Shown: positions 21,009 through 31,410, counted from the stretch's first letter. The stretch: 64,000 bases of DNA from Neoceratodus forsteri (GCA_016271365.2 CM057452.1:824940001-825004000); one strand, 5' to 3'. The notes: generated by a model not told the origin, from the letters alone. Program-made: numbers and translations.

Positions 21009-22133
21009 TTACTCCTTGTGTGTTGCACGTAATAAGCTGTCTAATATCAAATATTTAATCTTTTCGATTAACAACACTAAACTCTTTTCCTTTTTGAATA
21101 TACTGGCAAGCACTACAATTTTTACATTGATTACAACCAACAGGTTCTCCAAACCAACTATTGGTGTGTCCCATCTGTGTCGAAAAATGACTATGTACCA
21201 ATGAGTCTTTAAAGTTGGGGCATGTCTATATGTCATGATAGGTGGGTGGGAAGTTATATCTCGTAGTCCTGATTCACATGATAACACTTGCCAATGTTGT
21301 CTTATTATTTTACACACCTCATGACTCTGTGCACTAAACATAGTTACAAAATGAAACTTTTTCCCTTGTATATTTTCTTTATTTTTGTCAATTAATAATT
21401 CGCTATGGCTGATATTCGCTGCAGCTTGATAACCCTCTTCTATCACTTTTTGTGAATATCCTCTACTATTCAGACATTTTTTAAGTGCTAAAACATCAAT
21501 TTCGAAATCTTCTAATTTACTACAATTACATTTAATCCTAAAAAACTGTCCTTCAGGGATATTATCAACCGTATGCATTGGATGACAACTAGTGGCTAAG
21601 AGTAAAGTGTTTCCATCTGTGGTGTTTCTAAAAATATTAGTGCTGACCTGTCCTTCCTTTTCCCGGTTAATCTGTAAATCCAAATAATTCACTGTGTTGC
21701 CATTTGCACTAAAAGTGAATCTCAGATTTTCATTTGTGCCATGTAAATAGTTGACAAATTCCTGTAACATAATTTCATTACCTTGCCAAATCAATAAAAC
21801 ATTGTCAATAAAGCGCTTCCACAACAGCGCATTATAAAAAAAAGGGTTGTTGTCTGTGTTAAATATAACTTTGTCTTCCCATCGACCCACATATAAACTA
21901 GCCACTGATGGTGCACATGTGGCCCCCATTGCAGTCCCCTTAATCTGTCTATATATATCTCCATCAAAGCAAAAAATATTCCGACTCAGAACATGTTTAA
22001 GAAATTTTAAAATTACCACTATTTCTCCATCTGATCTATCCCTTATTTTATTCAAAAAATATGCTGCTGCATCCAATGCCCCTTCATGAGGGACATTGGT
22101 ATAAAGAGCTTCTATGTCTAATGTTACTAACAT
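21009..22133 (-). pseudogene. Penelope-type reverse transcriptase, C-terminal part, unit A
   Basis: A 374-residue frame. RT motifs in order: MLVTLDIEALYTNVPHEGAL (motif A, catalytic Asp present), IKGTAMGATCAPSVASLY (motif B), and FIDNVLLIW (motif C, where the second catalytic Asp is Asn), then NYLDLQINRE. The AMG-x-CAP motif and the GIY-YIG neighbour identify Penelope RT, which is related to telomerase. One missing a near TLKDSLVHSH shifts the frame, so the zinc-binding C-x2-C-x2-C-x2-C segment seen in unit 2 is lost. The frame overlaps its N-terminal partner by a few codons because of a shared single-base deletion. Confidence 0.9.
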
Positions 22134-22594
22134 GCAATCTTCCCAATAACTATTTCATCTAACAACCTCAGGACATCTTTAGTATCTCGAATATAAGATT
22201 TAAATTTTTTAACATAATTACCGAGGGCCGAATCAACAAATTGGGACAAAGGTTCTGTAAGACTACCTAAACCGCTTACTATAGGGCATCCTGGTGGGTT
22301 CTCACTATCTTTATGGACTTTCGGTAAAACATAAAATGTTGGTTTTACTGGGCATGCTACTTTCAAAAACTTTCTGGTCTGTTCTGTTATAATTCTTTGT
22401 TCAAAGGCTACATCTATAGTTTGATCAATACAAGATTTAAATTCCCATGTCGGGTCAAAATTCAATTTTTCGTAAAACAAATCATCATTTAATTGTCGCA
22501 ACACTTCTTGTTTATATTTAATAACATCCCATAATACTATACAGCCACCTTTATCAGCCTGCTTTACAACAAATTCCTGATTTTTTGTAGACAT
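22127..22594 (-). pseudogene. Penelope RT N-terminal (fingers) part, unit A
   Basis: A 155-residue frame with VVKQADKGGCIVLWD (the ADKG motif), FYVLPKVHKD and CPIVSGLGSLTEPLSQFVD, which are the RT1-RT3 segments of Penelope proteins. The normal chain continues into the motif A frame; here, as in unit 3, one base is missing between GKI-x-C and MLVTLD. The preceding frame (23,103-22,564) supplies the N-terminal extension with INLSKYTLTDFEERLLKKGL. Confidence 0.88.
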
Positions 22595-23103
22595 TTTAAT
22601 GCTTCTCGTTCTCTCCGACTTAAATGATCAAAACATGGACGTGGTAAGTTCTCAAACAACCCTTCCAAGTCTCTTTCACAAAGGTCTCGGAACACACTAA
22701 CTGCATGACATAACGGTGGATTAAATGTCGAGTTAGGTTTAAAAATGTTAGTAGTAGTAGTTGACGTCACAGTTTGATTCAAATTAAAGTAATTGTCATT
22801 CCTTTTATAAAAAAAGGCTTTTAAACTGAGATTTCGACACATCAGATGTAAATCTATAATAGTCTGAATTGGGTTTAATGAAATGGTAGGTGAAAAAGTC
22901 AATCCTTTTTTAAGTAACCGTTCTTCAAAGTCAGTTAACGTATATTTAGAGAGGTTAATGATCTGTATATCTCGGCACCTCCTCATCGTTCTGGTATTCC
23001 ACCTGTTGCCATTGTTTCTCCAATTCAGTCGACTTCTCTGTTCGCGGTATACGGTGTTTCTTCTGTCCTCTCCTTGTCCATCTCCTATGCCGTAATTCAC
23101 CAA
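22564..23103 (-). pseudogene. Penelope protein N-terminal extension, unit A
   Basis: A 179-residue frame. Residues from about 50 carry IINLSKYTLTDFEERLLKKG and LTFSPTISLN, a segment typical just ahead of Penelope RT. The C-terminus LSRREREALKCLQKIRNLL leads into the RT N-terminal frame, which overlaps by about 30 bp in another phase. The first part is out of frame compared with unit 3, where the same DNA is read as ELEKQWQQVEYQNDEEV. Confidence 0.7.
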
Positions 23104-23379
23104 CCTGGGGCTCCTGCGTAATTCTCATTGTAATGGCTGTTCGAGTCCCTCCTGTTCTCTGTGAAAAAAACGACTTGGTACACAATTATTTTGTTCACCT
23201 TCTGATCCACTTCCTTCTGTACTATAACTAAAGGAAACTCATGCAGGTCATTTTAAAATCCCTTTCTTTGTATCTTTCTTCCAAGAATACACTCAGTTGT
23301 TTTCATAATCCCCTTTGTCTCGAGTGAATTTAACCTGTTTAGTACTTTTCAATTCTTTATTCAATCTGCTGACGAATTC

Positions 23380-23871
23380 CTACAGCCGTTGATTACACAT
23401 AATGAAGCCATCTGTATCTTTGTGTTTCAAAACCTCTCTTTCTTTACATTTCAGATCTTCTTTTAATATAGCTTCTCTTTCTTTACTATATTTTATTATC
23501 AGTTCCATTAGTTTACCACTGGCTTCACTCAATATATTTTCCCAATCTCGCATAAAATTAACATTGTCTTTGCCAAATGCCGGGTTCTTAATTAGTCTCA
23601 AACCCCTTGGTATTCTTTTCAGTTGTAAATAGGCTTCCAGGTTAGTCACATTCCAAAATATCTTTCTTAATTGTTGCATGGTCCTTTCTAACTCTTTGAA
23701 TGCTCCCCTCAATGAAGATGATTCTAATACAGGGGGTTCGGAGTCACACACTTCTACTAAAAATGGATTAATAGTGCTTACATTTGTTAATAAATGCTCC
23801 ACATAGAACAATGGATTTTCATTTGGCATTACTTCAATCTGGTCCGTCGGTGCTGATTTTCTCAAACTCAT
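23380..23871 (-). pseudogene. Penelope N-terminal ORF (helical), unit A
   Basis: A 163-residue frame, MSLRKSAPTDQIEVMPNENP then a helical, charged C-terminal half (KYSKEREAILKEDLKCKERE), probably coiled coil. After its TAG stop the same frame continues with ELKSTKQVKFTRDK-type sequence to a TGA. Both stops are shared with unit 3. The function is unknown; it may be the N-terminus of a single ancestral Penelope protein. Confidence 0.7.
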
Positions 23872-24056
23872 TATCTATAAGTTTGCTCTCACAGTGTCCA
23901 CACAGGTTTTACTCTCAAACTTTAGCCAAGGTTGACACCTTCCAAAGAAACCTGTGCAATGGTTCAAAAAATATCCAATTCCTTAACAGACGAACCATGC
24001 ACTCGGAACCTGTGGTGCTGTCAGCCAAATCTTTTAACAGTGTCACTAAAAAGCTG

Positions 24057-24339
24057 ACGCACTCACATACCCACAAGAGACCGGACACGGAGCTTCTTTT
24101 AAAATTTTCGTTTATTGCACCCAGATACGCTTGAGTCGTTTCAGACGATAGTCCTTTATCAAAAGCTAAAAAACACAGAGACATGCATGATTTAAATACT
24201 AGTGTATAAATGACGTCATAATGACGCACTACAACTCATTGGTGCAACAATCAAACACCTCCACCATTCAATTACAAACATCTAAAGCTTAAAATAAACT
24301 CTACCCATAAACTTATATTATTATATCTAATAAATACAT
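24057..24339 (-). repeat. Penelope pLTR, copy B, and inverted junction
   Basis: The same sequence as copy A, placed at the 5' end of the minus unit. At 24,339/24,340 it is fused to RT motif A of the plus unit: aatacata then ccaatgtccctc. The shared letters at the join are ata, a 3-bp microhomology, consistent with template switching. The pLTR includes a hammerhead-like motif at 24,129-24,166 in which stem II has changed on both sides of the loop (ggac-tatc-gtct). Confidence 0.85.
24129..24166 (-). ncRNA. Hammerhead-ribozyme-like motif, copy B
   Basis: The same layout as copy A, with loop tatc, stem II partner gtct and the distal triplet changed to acgactc before aagc. It is the most diverged of the four motifs; the uugauaa and gaaac core words remain. 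Confidence 0.5.
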
Positions 24340-24473
24340 ACCAATGTCCCTCATGAAGGGGCATTGGATGCAGCAGCATATTTTTTTGAATAAAATAGGG
24401 GATAGATCAGATGGAGAAATAATGGTAATTTTAAAATTTCTTGAACATGTTCTGAGTCAGAATATTTTTTTCT

Positions 24474-25379
24474 TTGATGGAGACATATATAGACAGATTA
24501 AGGGGACTGCAATGGGGGCCACATGTGCACCAACAGTGGCTAGTTTATATGGGTGTCGATGGGAAGGCGAAGTTATATTTAACACAGACAACAAACCTTT
24601 TTTTCTATAATGTGCTGTTGTGGAAGCACTTTATTGACAATGTTTTATTGATTTGGCAAGGTAATGAAATTATGTTACAGGAATTTGTTAACTATTTACA
24701 TGGCACAAATGAAAATCTGAGATTCACTTTTAGTGCAAATGGCAACACAGTGAATTATTTGGATTTACAGATTAACCGGGAAAAGGAAGGACAGGTCAGC
24801 ACTAATCTTTTTAGAAAAACCACAGATGGAAACACTTTACTCTTAGCCACTAGTTGTCATCCAACGCATACGGTTGATAATATCCCTAAAGGACAGATTT
24901 TTAGGATTAAACGTAATTGTAGTAAATTAGAAGATTTCGAAATTGAAGCTTTAACACTTAAAAAATGTCTGAATAGTAGAGGATATTCACAAAAAGTGAT
25001 AGAAGAGGGTTATCAAGCTGCAGCGAATATCAGCCATAGTGAATTATTAATTGACAAAAATAAAGAAAATATACAAGGGAAAAAGTTTCATTTTGTAACT
25101 ATGTTTAGTGCACAGAGTCATGAGGTGTGTAAAATAATAAGACAACATTGGCATGTGTTATCATGTGAATCAGGCCTACGAGATATAACTTCCCACCCAC
25201 CTATCATGACATATAGACATGCCCCAACTTTAAAAGACTCATTGGTACATAGTCATTTTTCGACACAGATGGGACACACCAATAGTTGGTTTGGAGAACC
25301 TGTTGGTTGTAATCAATGTAAAAATTGTAGTGCTTGCCAGTATATTCAAAAAGGAAAAGAGTTTAGTGTTGTTAATTGA
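24474..25379 (+). pseudogene. Penelope RT, 5'-truncated unit 2
   Basis: The unit begins at 24,340 inside RT motif A (NVPHEG). The first 24,344-24,610 reads GTAMGATCAPTVASLY; a frame change leads into this 301-residue frame. It holds FIDNVLLIW (second catalytic Asp replaced by Asn, shared with unit A), NYLDLQINREKEGQ, and an intact C-x2-C-x2-C-x2-C segment (GCNQCKNCSACQYI) before the stop at 25,379. The codons gac aat at the catalytic pair are identical in units A and 2, while unit 3 has gat gat. Confidence 0.88.
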
Positions 25380-25442
25380 AAAGATTAAATATTTGATATT
25401 AGACAGCTTATTACGTGCAACACACAAGGAGTAATTTATTGA

Positions 25443-25763
25443 GTGAGACGTACCTGTGGGGCATTCTACGTGGGCAAGACTGAAAGAGCATTTAAAGTTA
25501 GAGTATTGGAACATATTCCTGCAATAAATAAACAAGATTTGTCATATGCCACATCAGTACATATTGTGGAAAATCAAAACAAAGAAGAAATTCATGAATT
25601 TAAGTTTTTGGGTATAGAAAAAGTTTATCATGGTCAAAGAGGAGGTAATTATCGAAATAAAATTTTAAAGAAAGAAAATGAATGGATTTTACGATTGAAA
25701 GCTCATCAAAAACCTGGTATAAATGCTCATTTAGAATTAAAACCCTATTTAGAATGTAGATGA
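25443..25763 (+). pseudogene. GIY-YIG endonuclease domain, PLE unit 2
   Basis: A 106-residue frame: MRRTCGAFYVGKTERAFKVR, then the EH motif (VLEHIPAIN), GIEKVYHGQRGGNY and the terminal ELKPYLECR. It retains the features expected of a Penelope GIY-YIG domain, but is out of frame with RT and preceded by stops. Confidence 0.85.
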
Positions 25764-25829
25764 AGATGTACAAAAGGAATATTTGGCTGTGAAAAAGTTT
25801 CTTCATATAGTTAATGTAATATTCATTAT

Positions 25830-26130
25830 GTATTTATTAGATATAATAATATAAGTATATGGTTACAGTTTATTTTAAGCTTTAGATGTTTGTAATTGAA
25901 TGGTGGAGGTGTTTGATTGTTGCACCAATGAGTTGTAGTGCGTCATTATGATGTCATTTATACACTAGTATTTAAATCATGCATGTCTCTGTGTTTTTTA
26001 GCTTTTGATAAAGGACTATTGTCCGAAACGTGTCAAGCGTATCTGGGTGCAATAAACGAAAATTTTAAAAGAAGCTACATGTCCGGTCTCTTGTGGGTAT
26101 GTGAGTGCGTCAGCTTTTTAGTGACATTGT
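25830..26130 (+). repeat. Penelope pLTR, copy C (shared by tandem units 2 and 3)
   Basis: This is the 3' end of unit 2 and at once the 5' end of unit 3, as expected for tandem Penelope units. It contains tgatgtcat, the hammerhead-like motif at 26,001-26,038 and ccggtctcttgtgggtatgt, and leads into the leader of the N-terminal ORF at 26,296. Confidence 0.85.
26001..26038 (+). ncRNA. Hammerhead-ribozyme-like motif, copy C
   Basis: gctt - ttgataaa - ggac tatt gtcc - gaaac - gtgtc - aagc. Identical to copies A and D. Stem I has 4 bp and stem II 4 bp. See copy A for the deviations from the hammerhead core. Confidence 0.55.
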
Positions 26131-26295
26131 TATAAGATTTGGCTGAGAGTACCACAGGTTCTGAGTGCATGGTTCGTCTGTTAAGGAATTGGATATTTTT
26201 TGAACCATTGCACAGGTTTCTTTGGAAGGTGTCAATCTTGGTTAAAGTTTGAGAGTAAAACCTGTGTGGACACTGTGAGAGCAAACTTATAGATA

Positions 26296-26787
26296 ATGAG
26301 TTCAAGAAAATCAGCACCGATGGACCAGATTGAAATAATGCCAAATGAAAATCCATTGTTCTATGTGGAGCATTTATTAACAAATGTAAGCACTATTAAT
26401 CCATTTTTAGTAGAAGTGTATGACTCCGAACCCCCTGTATTAGAATCATCTTCATTGAGGGGAGCATTCAAAGAGTTAGAAAGGACCATGCAACAATTAA
26501 GAAAGATATTTTGGAATGTGACTAACCTGGAAGCCTACTTACAACTGAAAAGAATACCAAGGGGTTTGAGACTAATTAAGAACCCAGCATTTGGCACAGA
26601 CAATGTTAATTTTATGCGAGATTGGGAAAATATATTGAGTGAAGCCAGTGGTAAACTAATGGAACTGATAATAAAATATAGTAAAGAAAGAGAAGCTATA
26701 TTAAAAGAAGATCTGAAATGTAAAGAAAGAGAGGTTTTGAAACACAAAGATACAGATGGCTTCATTATGTGTAATCAACGGCTGTAG
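26296..26787 (+). pseudogene. Penelope N-terminal ORF (helical), unit 3
   Basis: A 163-residue frame nearly identical to unit A (MSSRKSAPMDQIEIMPNENP; LKEDLKCKEREVLKHKDTDG). The TAG at 26,785-26,787 is followed in frame by ELKSTKQVKFTRDKRDYENN and, after a TGA, by SYSTEGSGSEGEENN and RRSPRLVNYGIGDG. The conserved coding character after the stop shows that the frame was once open. Confidence 0.75.
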
Positions 26788-27134
26788 GAATTCGTCAGCA
26801 GATTGAATAAAGAATTGAAAAGTACTAAACAGGTTAAATTCACTCGAGACAAAAGGGATTATGAAAACAACCGAGTGCATTCTTGGAAGAAAGATACAAA
26901 GAAAGGGATTTTAAAATGACCTGCACGAGTTTCCTTTAGTTATAGTACAGAAGGAAGTGGATCAGAAGGTGAAGAAAATAATTGTGTACCAAGTCGTTTT
27001 TTTCACAGAGAACAGGAGGGACTCGAACAGCCATTACAATGTGAATTACGCAGGAGCCCCAGGTTGGTGAATTACGGCATAGGAGACGGATGAGGAGAGA
27101 ACAGAAGAAACACCATATACCGTGAACAGAGAGG

Positions 27135-27604
27135 ATGACTGAATTGGAGAAACAATGGCAACAGGTGGAATACCAGAATGATGAGGAGGTGAGCCGAGAT
27201 ATACAGATCATTAACCTCTCTAAATATACGTTAACTGACTTTGAAGAACGGTTACTTAAAAAAGGATTGACTTTTTCACCTACCATTTCATTAAACCCGA
27301 TTCAGACTATTATAGATTTACATCTGATGTGTCGAAATCTCAATTTAAAAGCTTTTTTTATAAAAGGAATGACAATGACTTTAATTTGAATCAAACTGTG
27401 ACTTCAACTACTACTACTAACATTTTTAAACCTAACTCGACATTTAATCTACCGTTATGTCATGCAGTTAGTGTGTTCCGAGACCTTTGTGAAAGAGACT
27501 TGGAAGGGTTGTTTGAGAACTTACCACGTCCATGTTTTGATCATTTAAGTCGGAGAGAACGAGAAGCATTAAAATGTCTACAAAAAATCAGGAATTTGTT
27601 GTAA
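27135..27604 (+). pseudogene. Penelope protein N-terminal extension, unit 3
   Basis: Frames 27,135-27,389 and 27,329-27,604 together give ELEKQWQQVEYQNDEEV, INLSKYTLTDFEERLLKKGL, TSTTTTNIFKPNSTFN and LSRREREALKCLQKIRNLL. A frameshift lies at about 27,360-27,380 (aaaagg region). It is the counterpart of 23,103-22,564. Confidence 0.75.
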
Positions 27605-28041
27605 AGCAGGCTGATAAAGGTGGCTGTATAGTATTATGGGATGTTATTAAATATAAACAAGAAGTGTTGCGACAATTAAATGATGATTTGTTTTACGAAA
27701 AATTGAATTTTAACCCGACATGGGAATTTAAATCTTGTATTGATCAAACTATAGATGTAGCCTTTGAACAAAGAATTATAACAGAACAGCCCTTAAAGTT
27801 TTTGAAAGTAGCATGCCCAGTAAAACCAACATTTTATGTTTTACCGAAAGTCCATAAAGATAGTGAGAACCCACCAGGACGCCCTATAGTAAGCGGTTTA
27901 GGTAGTCTTAAAGAACCTTTGTCCCAATTTGTTGAGTTGGCCCTCGGTAATTATGTTAAAAAATTTAAATCTTATATTCGAGATACTAAAGATGTCCTTA
28001 GGTTGTTAGATGAAATAGTTATTGGGAAGATTGTATGTTAG
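27574..28041 (+). pseudogene. Penelope RT N-terminal part, unit 3
   Basis: A 155-residue frame: VVKQADKGGCIVLWD, FYVLPKVHKD, RPIVSGLGSLKEPLSQFV, ending GKIVC one base out of phase with MLVTLD. The missing base is the same as in unit A, so the lesion predates the two copies. Confidence 0.88.
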
Positions 28042-29107
28042 TAACATTAGATATAGAAGCCCTTTATACCAATGTCCCTCATGAAGGGGCATTGAATGCA
28101 GCAGCATATTTTTTGAACAAAATAGGGGATAGATCAGATGGAGAAATAGTGGTAATTTTAAAATTTCTTGAACATGTTCTGAGTCAGAATATTTTTTCTT
28201 TGATGGAGACATATATAGACAGATTAAGGGGACTGCGATGGGGGCCACATGTGCACCATCAGTGGCTAGTTTATATGTGGGTCGATGGGAAGACAAAGTT
28301 ATATTTAACACAGACAACGATTCTTTTTTCTATAATGTGCTGTTGTGAAAGCGCTTTATTGATGATGTTTTATTGATTTGGCAAGGTAATGAAATTATGT
28401 TACAGGAATTTGTCAACTAGTTACATGGCACAAATGAAAATCTGAGATTCACTTTTAGTGCAAATGGCAACACAGTGAATTATTTGGATTTACAGATTAA
28501 CCGGGAAAAGGTTGGACAGGTCAGCACTAATCTCTTTAGAAAAACCACAGATGGAAACACTTTACTCTTAGCCACTAGCTGTCATCCAACGCATACGGTT
28601 GATAATATCCCTAAAGGACAGTTTTTTAGGATTAAACGTAATTGTAGTAAATTAGAAGATTTCAAAATTGAAGCTTTAGCACTTAAAAAATGTCTGAATA
28701 GTAGAGGATATTCACAAAAAGTGACAGAAGAGGGTTATCAAGCTGCAGCGAATATCAGCCATAGTGAATTATTAATTGACAAAAATAAAGAAAATATACA
28801 AGGGAAAAAGTTTCATTTTGTAACTACATTTAGTGCACAGAGTCATGAGATGTGTAAAATAATAAGACAACATTAGCAAGTGCTATCATGTGAATCAGGA
28901 CTACGAGATATAACTTCCCACCCATCTATCATGACATATAGACATGCCCCAACTTTAAAAGACTCATTGGTACATAGTCATTTTTCGACACGGATGGGAC
29001 ACACCAATAATTGGTTTGGAGAACCTGTTGGTTGTAATCAATGTAAAAATTGTAGTGCTTGCCAGTATATTCAAAAAGGAAAAGAGTTTAGTGTTGTTAA
29101 TCGATAA
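28035..29107 (+). pseudogene. Penelope RT C-terminal part, unit 3, broken
   Basis: 28,035-28,376 opens with MLVTLDIEALYTNVPHEGAL but loses frame at QNIF, where one t is missing relative to unit 2. In the corrected phase the catalytic box reads FIDDVLLIW (about 28,351-28,380), so this unit alone has both catalytic aspartates. A TAG interrupts at about 28,419 (FVN-stop-LHGTN), and another at about 28,874 (QH-stop-QVL). 28,475-28,876 has NYLDLQINREK. 28,880-29,107 contains the GCNQCKNCSACQYI zinc-binding segment. Confidence 0.88.
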
Positions 29108-29167
29108 GATAAAATTTTTGCTATTAGACAGCTTATTACATGCAACACACAAGGAGTATTTTATCTA

Positions 29168-29488
29168 GTGAGATGTACCTGTGGGGCATTCTACGTGGGC
29201 AAGACTGAAAGAGCATTTAAAGTTAGAGTATTGGAACATATTTGTGCAATAAATAAACAAGATTTGTCATATGCCACATCGGTACATATTGTGGAAAATC
29301 AAAACAAAGAAGAAATTCATGAATTTAAGTTTTTGGGTATAGAAAAAGTTTATCATTGTCAAAGAGGAGGTAATTATCGAAATAAAATTTTAAAGAAAGA
29401 AAATGAATGGATTTTACGATTGAAAGCTCATCAAAAACCTGGCATAAATGCTCATTTAGAATTAAAACCCTATTTAGAATGTAGATGA
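29168..29488 (+). pseudogene. GIY-YIG endonuclease domain, PLE unit 3
   Basis: A 106-residue frame, MRCTCGAFYVGKTERAFKVR, VLEHICAIN, HEFKFLGIEKVYHCQRGGN. It is preceded by an open stretch (VRCTC) and is out of frame with RT. It keeps the YVG core, the following Arg residues and the EH motif. Confidence 0.85.
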
Positions 29489-29549
29489 AGATGTACAAAA
29501 GGAATAGTTGGCTGTGAAAAAGTTTCTTCATATAGTTAATGTAATATTC

Positions 29550-29913
29550 ATTATGTATTTATTAGATATAATAATATAAGTTTATGGTCAGAGTTTATTT
29601 TAAGCTTTAGATGTTTGTAATTGAGTGGTGAAGGTGTTTGATTGTTGCACCAATGAGTTGTAGTGCGTCATTATGACGTCATTTATACACTAGTATTTAA
29701 ATCATGCATGTCTCTGTGTTTTTTAGCTTTTGATAAAGGACTATTGTCCGAAACGTGTCAAGCGTATCTGGGTGCAATAAACGAAAATTTTAAACGAAGC
29801 TCCGTGTCCGGTCTCTTGTGGGTATGTGAGTGCGTCAGCTTTTTAGTGACATTGTTAAAAGATTTGGTTGAGAGCACCACAGATTCTGAGTGCATGGTTT
29901 GTCTGTTAAGGGA
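29550..29913 (+). repeat. Penelope pLTR, copy D (3' end of plus unit)
   Basis: The same as copy C, but it continues about 95 bp further, to tctgttaagg, before the 15-bp target duplication. Contains tgacgtcat and the hammerhead-like motif at 29,726-29,763. Confidence 0.85.
29726..29763 (+). ncRNA. Hammerhead-ribozyme-like motif, copy D
   Basis: Identical 38 nt to copy C: gctt, ttgataaa, the ggac-tatt-gtcc hairpin, gaaac, gtgtc, aagc. Deviates from the hammerhead consensus at two core bases. Confidence 0.55.
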
Positions 29914-30364
29914 CTCGTATCATCTTAGTTGCCCTCTTCTGTACCCTCTCCAGGAGCTGTATGTCTCTCTTCAAGTGTGGTCTCCATTACTGTACACAGT
30001 ACTCAAGGTGTGGTCTAACCAGTCCATTGTACAGTGGCAGAATCACTTCCCTGCTCCTAGAGGTGATCCCCCTTACAATTCATCCCAACATCCTGTTTTC
30101 CTTGCTAGCCACTCTCCTGCACTGCTCAGAGTTATTCATACATGCATCCACCATGACCCCTAGGTCTTTTTCCCCTGTTGAGGCCTCCAGCGCCTCCCCT
30201 CCCAGGGTGTACCTGTGTTTAGGGTTTCCCCACCCAAGATGTAACACCTTGCACTTGGTGATATGGAAATTTAATTTCCATGTGTGAGCCCAGCTTTCCA
30301 GGGTGTCCCTTGACTCAACAGATCTCTTAGAATTTGAACAGATGGCCCCAGCTTTCATTGCGTT
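29914..30364 (-). mobile_element. Antisense CR1 fragment, upstream part
   Basis: Minus-strand frame 30,358-30,080: ESWAHTWKLNFHITKCKVLH, HRYTLGGEALEAS, EKDLGVMVDACMNNSEQCRR. It joins the part at 19,841-20,329 across the Penelope insertion. The CR1 itself is 5'-truncated at about 30,364, where L1 sequence resumes. Confidence 0.85.
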
Positions 30365-31410
30365 TTCTCAGTAGGGTGGAAGCAATTCAGCAGGATATTC
30401 TCCATCGCATTTTGTCCTTTTTGCAGACTCTTCCCATGCTTTCTGAAAAAATATGTTTTCAAACTTGCTAATTTCTCATTTTATTTGGAAGGACCACCAG
30501 CCAAGAGTGAGATATTCTTTGCTGCAACTTCCCAGAGAAGCTGGGGGCTTGCATCTACCTAATTTCTGATTATATGCAGCAGCGTCACAACTTCGTATTG
30601 TACATTACTGGTTGAACCCAATATATGCAGCACATTGGAAGCAGTTTGAACTTAGCTGGAGCAACCTTTTTGATCTTTCTTACTATCTATTTGATCACTC
30701 CCCACATACCCTCCGTCTCCTAAAGTTCCCACTCCACACCAGAGAACCGCTTCGGTCCTGGATCTCTGTTCTGAGAACATTTCTCACTTCTTCAGAAGCA
30801 TTATATTTAAGAGCTTTTGAAGTGGATGCCTCTTTCCACCCTATCAGGATTGGCAAGGCATTTACTGCTTGGGCACATAAGGGAATAAAGTTTGTGATTC
30901 AAGTGATAGGCCCTACAGGAATTCTTTCATTTATGTCTTTGCAGTCTAAGTATCAACTTCCAAGATCTTGTTTTTATGAATATCTCCAGCTCAAATCATG
31001 CCTAGATCAGTATGAGGAGGCTCTTTTGGCTATAGCAGAGAAACCCTCATTGTTAGTCTCTTTAATTCTGAAGTGCATTAACGGTATACCTGTTGTGCAT
31101 TTAATTAGTTATTTATATAAGGCTCTCTGGGAAAGAGTAGGTGATTTAACTGATCTCATTAGGGTCAGATGGTCCAAAGAGTTGCAGGCAGAGATTCTGG
31201 TTCATGGATGGGCAGAGTCAGCCCTCTCAGCCTTTAAAGGATCGACCTCTCTGTATTGGAGCGAATATTCTTGGACATTGAGGACACATTATTTCCGTAC
31301 TCCTGCCATAGTGGCATAATTTTTGGATAGTTCTTCTGCATATTGTTGGAGGAATTGTAGATGTTCAAATGCTGATCGGGTGCATATCTTATGGGGATGT
31401 GAGTTTTTGG
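30365..31410 (+). pseudogene. L1/Tx1-type LINE, segment 2 of 3 (ORF2 C-terminal region)
   Basis: Continues the RT frame of 19,040-19,840. 30,380-30,600 gives RVEAIQQDILHRILSFLQTL, FIWKDHQPRVRYSLLQLPRE and GGLHLPNF by frame changes, the signature of the L1 ORF2 C-terminal region. The 235-residue frame 30,612-31,319 is the downstream part; it could be mistaken for a host gene, but its position and the following VHILWGCEF (31,381-31,407) are L1. Cut at 31,410 by another LINE. Confidence 0.82.

Larger units (their letters stand above)
20330..29913. mobile_element. Penelope-like composite of three units, single 15-bp TSD
   Basis: Three units lie in the order minus (20,330-24,339), plus and 5'-truncated (24,340 to about 26,130) and plus (about 25,800-29,913), the last two sharing one pLTR. 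The whole is flanked by the exact duplication ctcgtatcatcttag at 20,315-20,329 and 29,914-29,928. Both outer ends are 3' ends (head-to-head). Tandem units with pLTRs joined to an inverted, 5'-truncated copy are a known peculiarity of Penelope elements. One TSD implies one integration event into the CR1. Units encode an N-terminal protein, RT and GIY-YIG endonuclease, all damaged. Confidence 0.92.

Noticed and set aside
20330..29913. An active Penelope element
   Set aside because: Every unit has frameshifts or stops in RT, two of the three have Asp to Asn at the catalytic pair, and the GIY-YIG frames are disconnected.
30612..31319. A 235-residue open frame that could be a host gene
   Set aside because: Its frame continues L1 ORF2 C-terminal sequence on both sides (FIWKD...LQLPRE before, VHILWGCEF after), and the L1 resumes beyond the next insertion.
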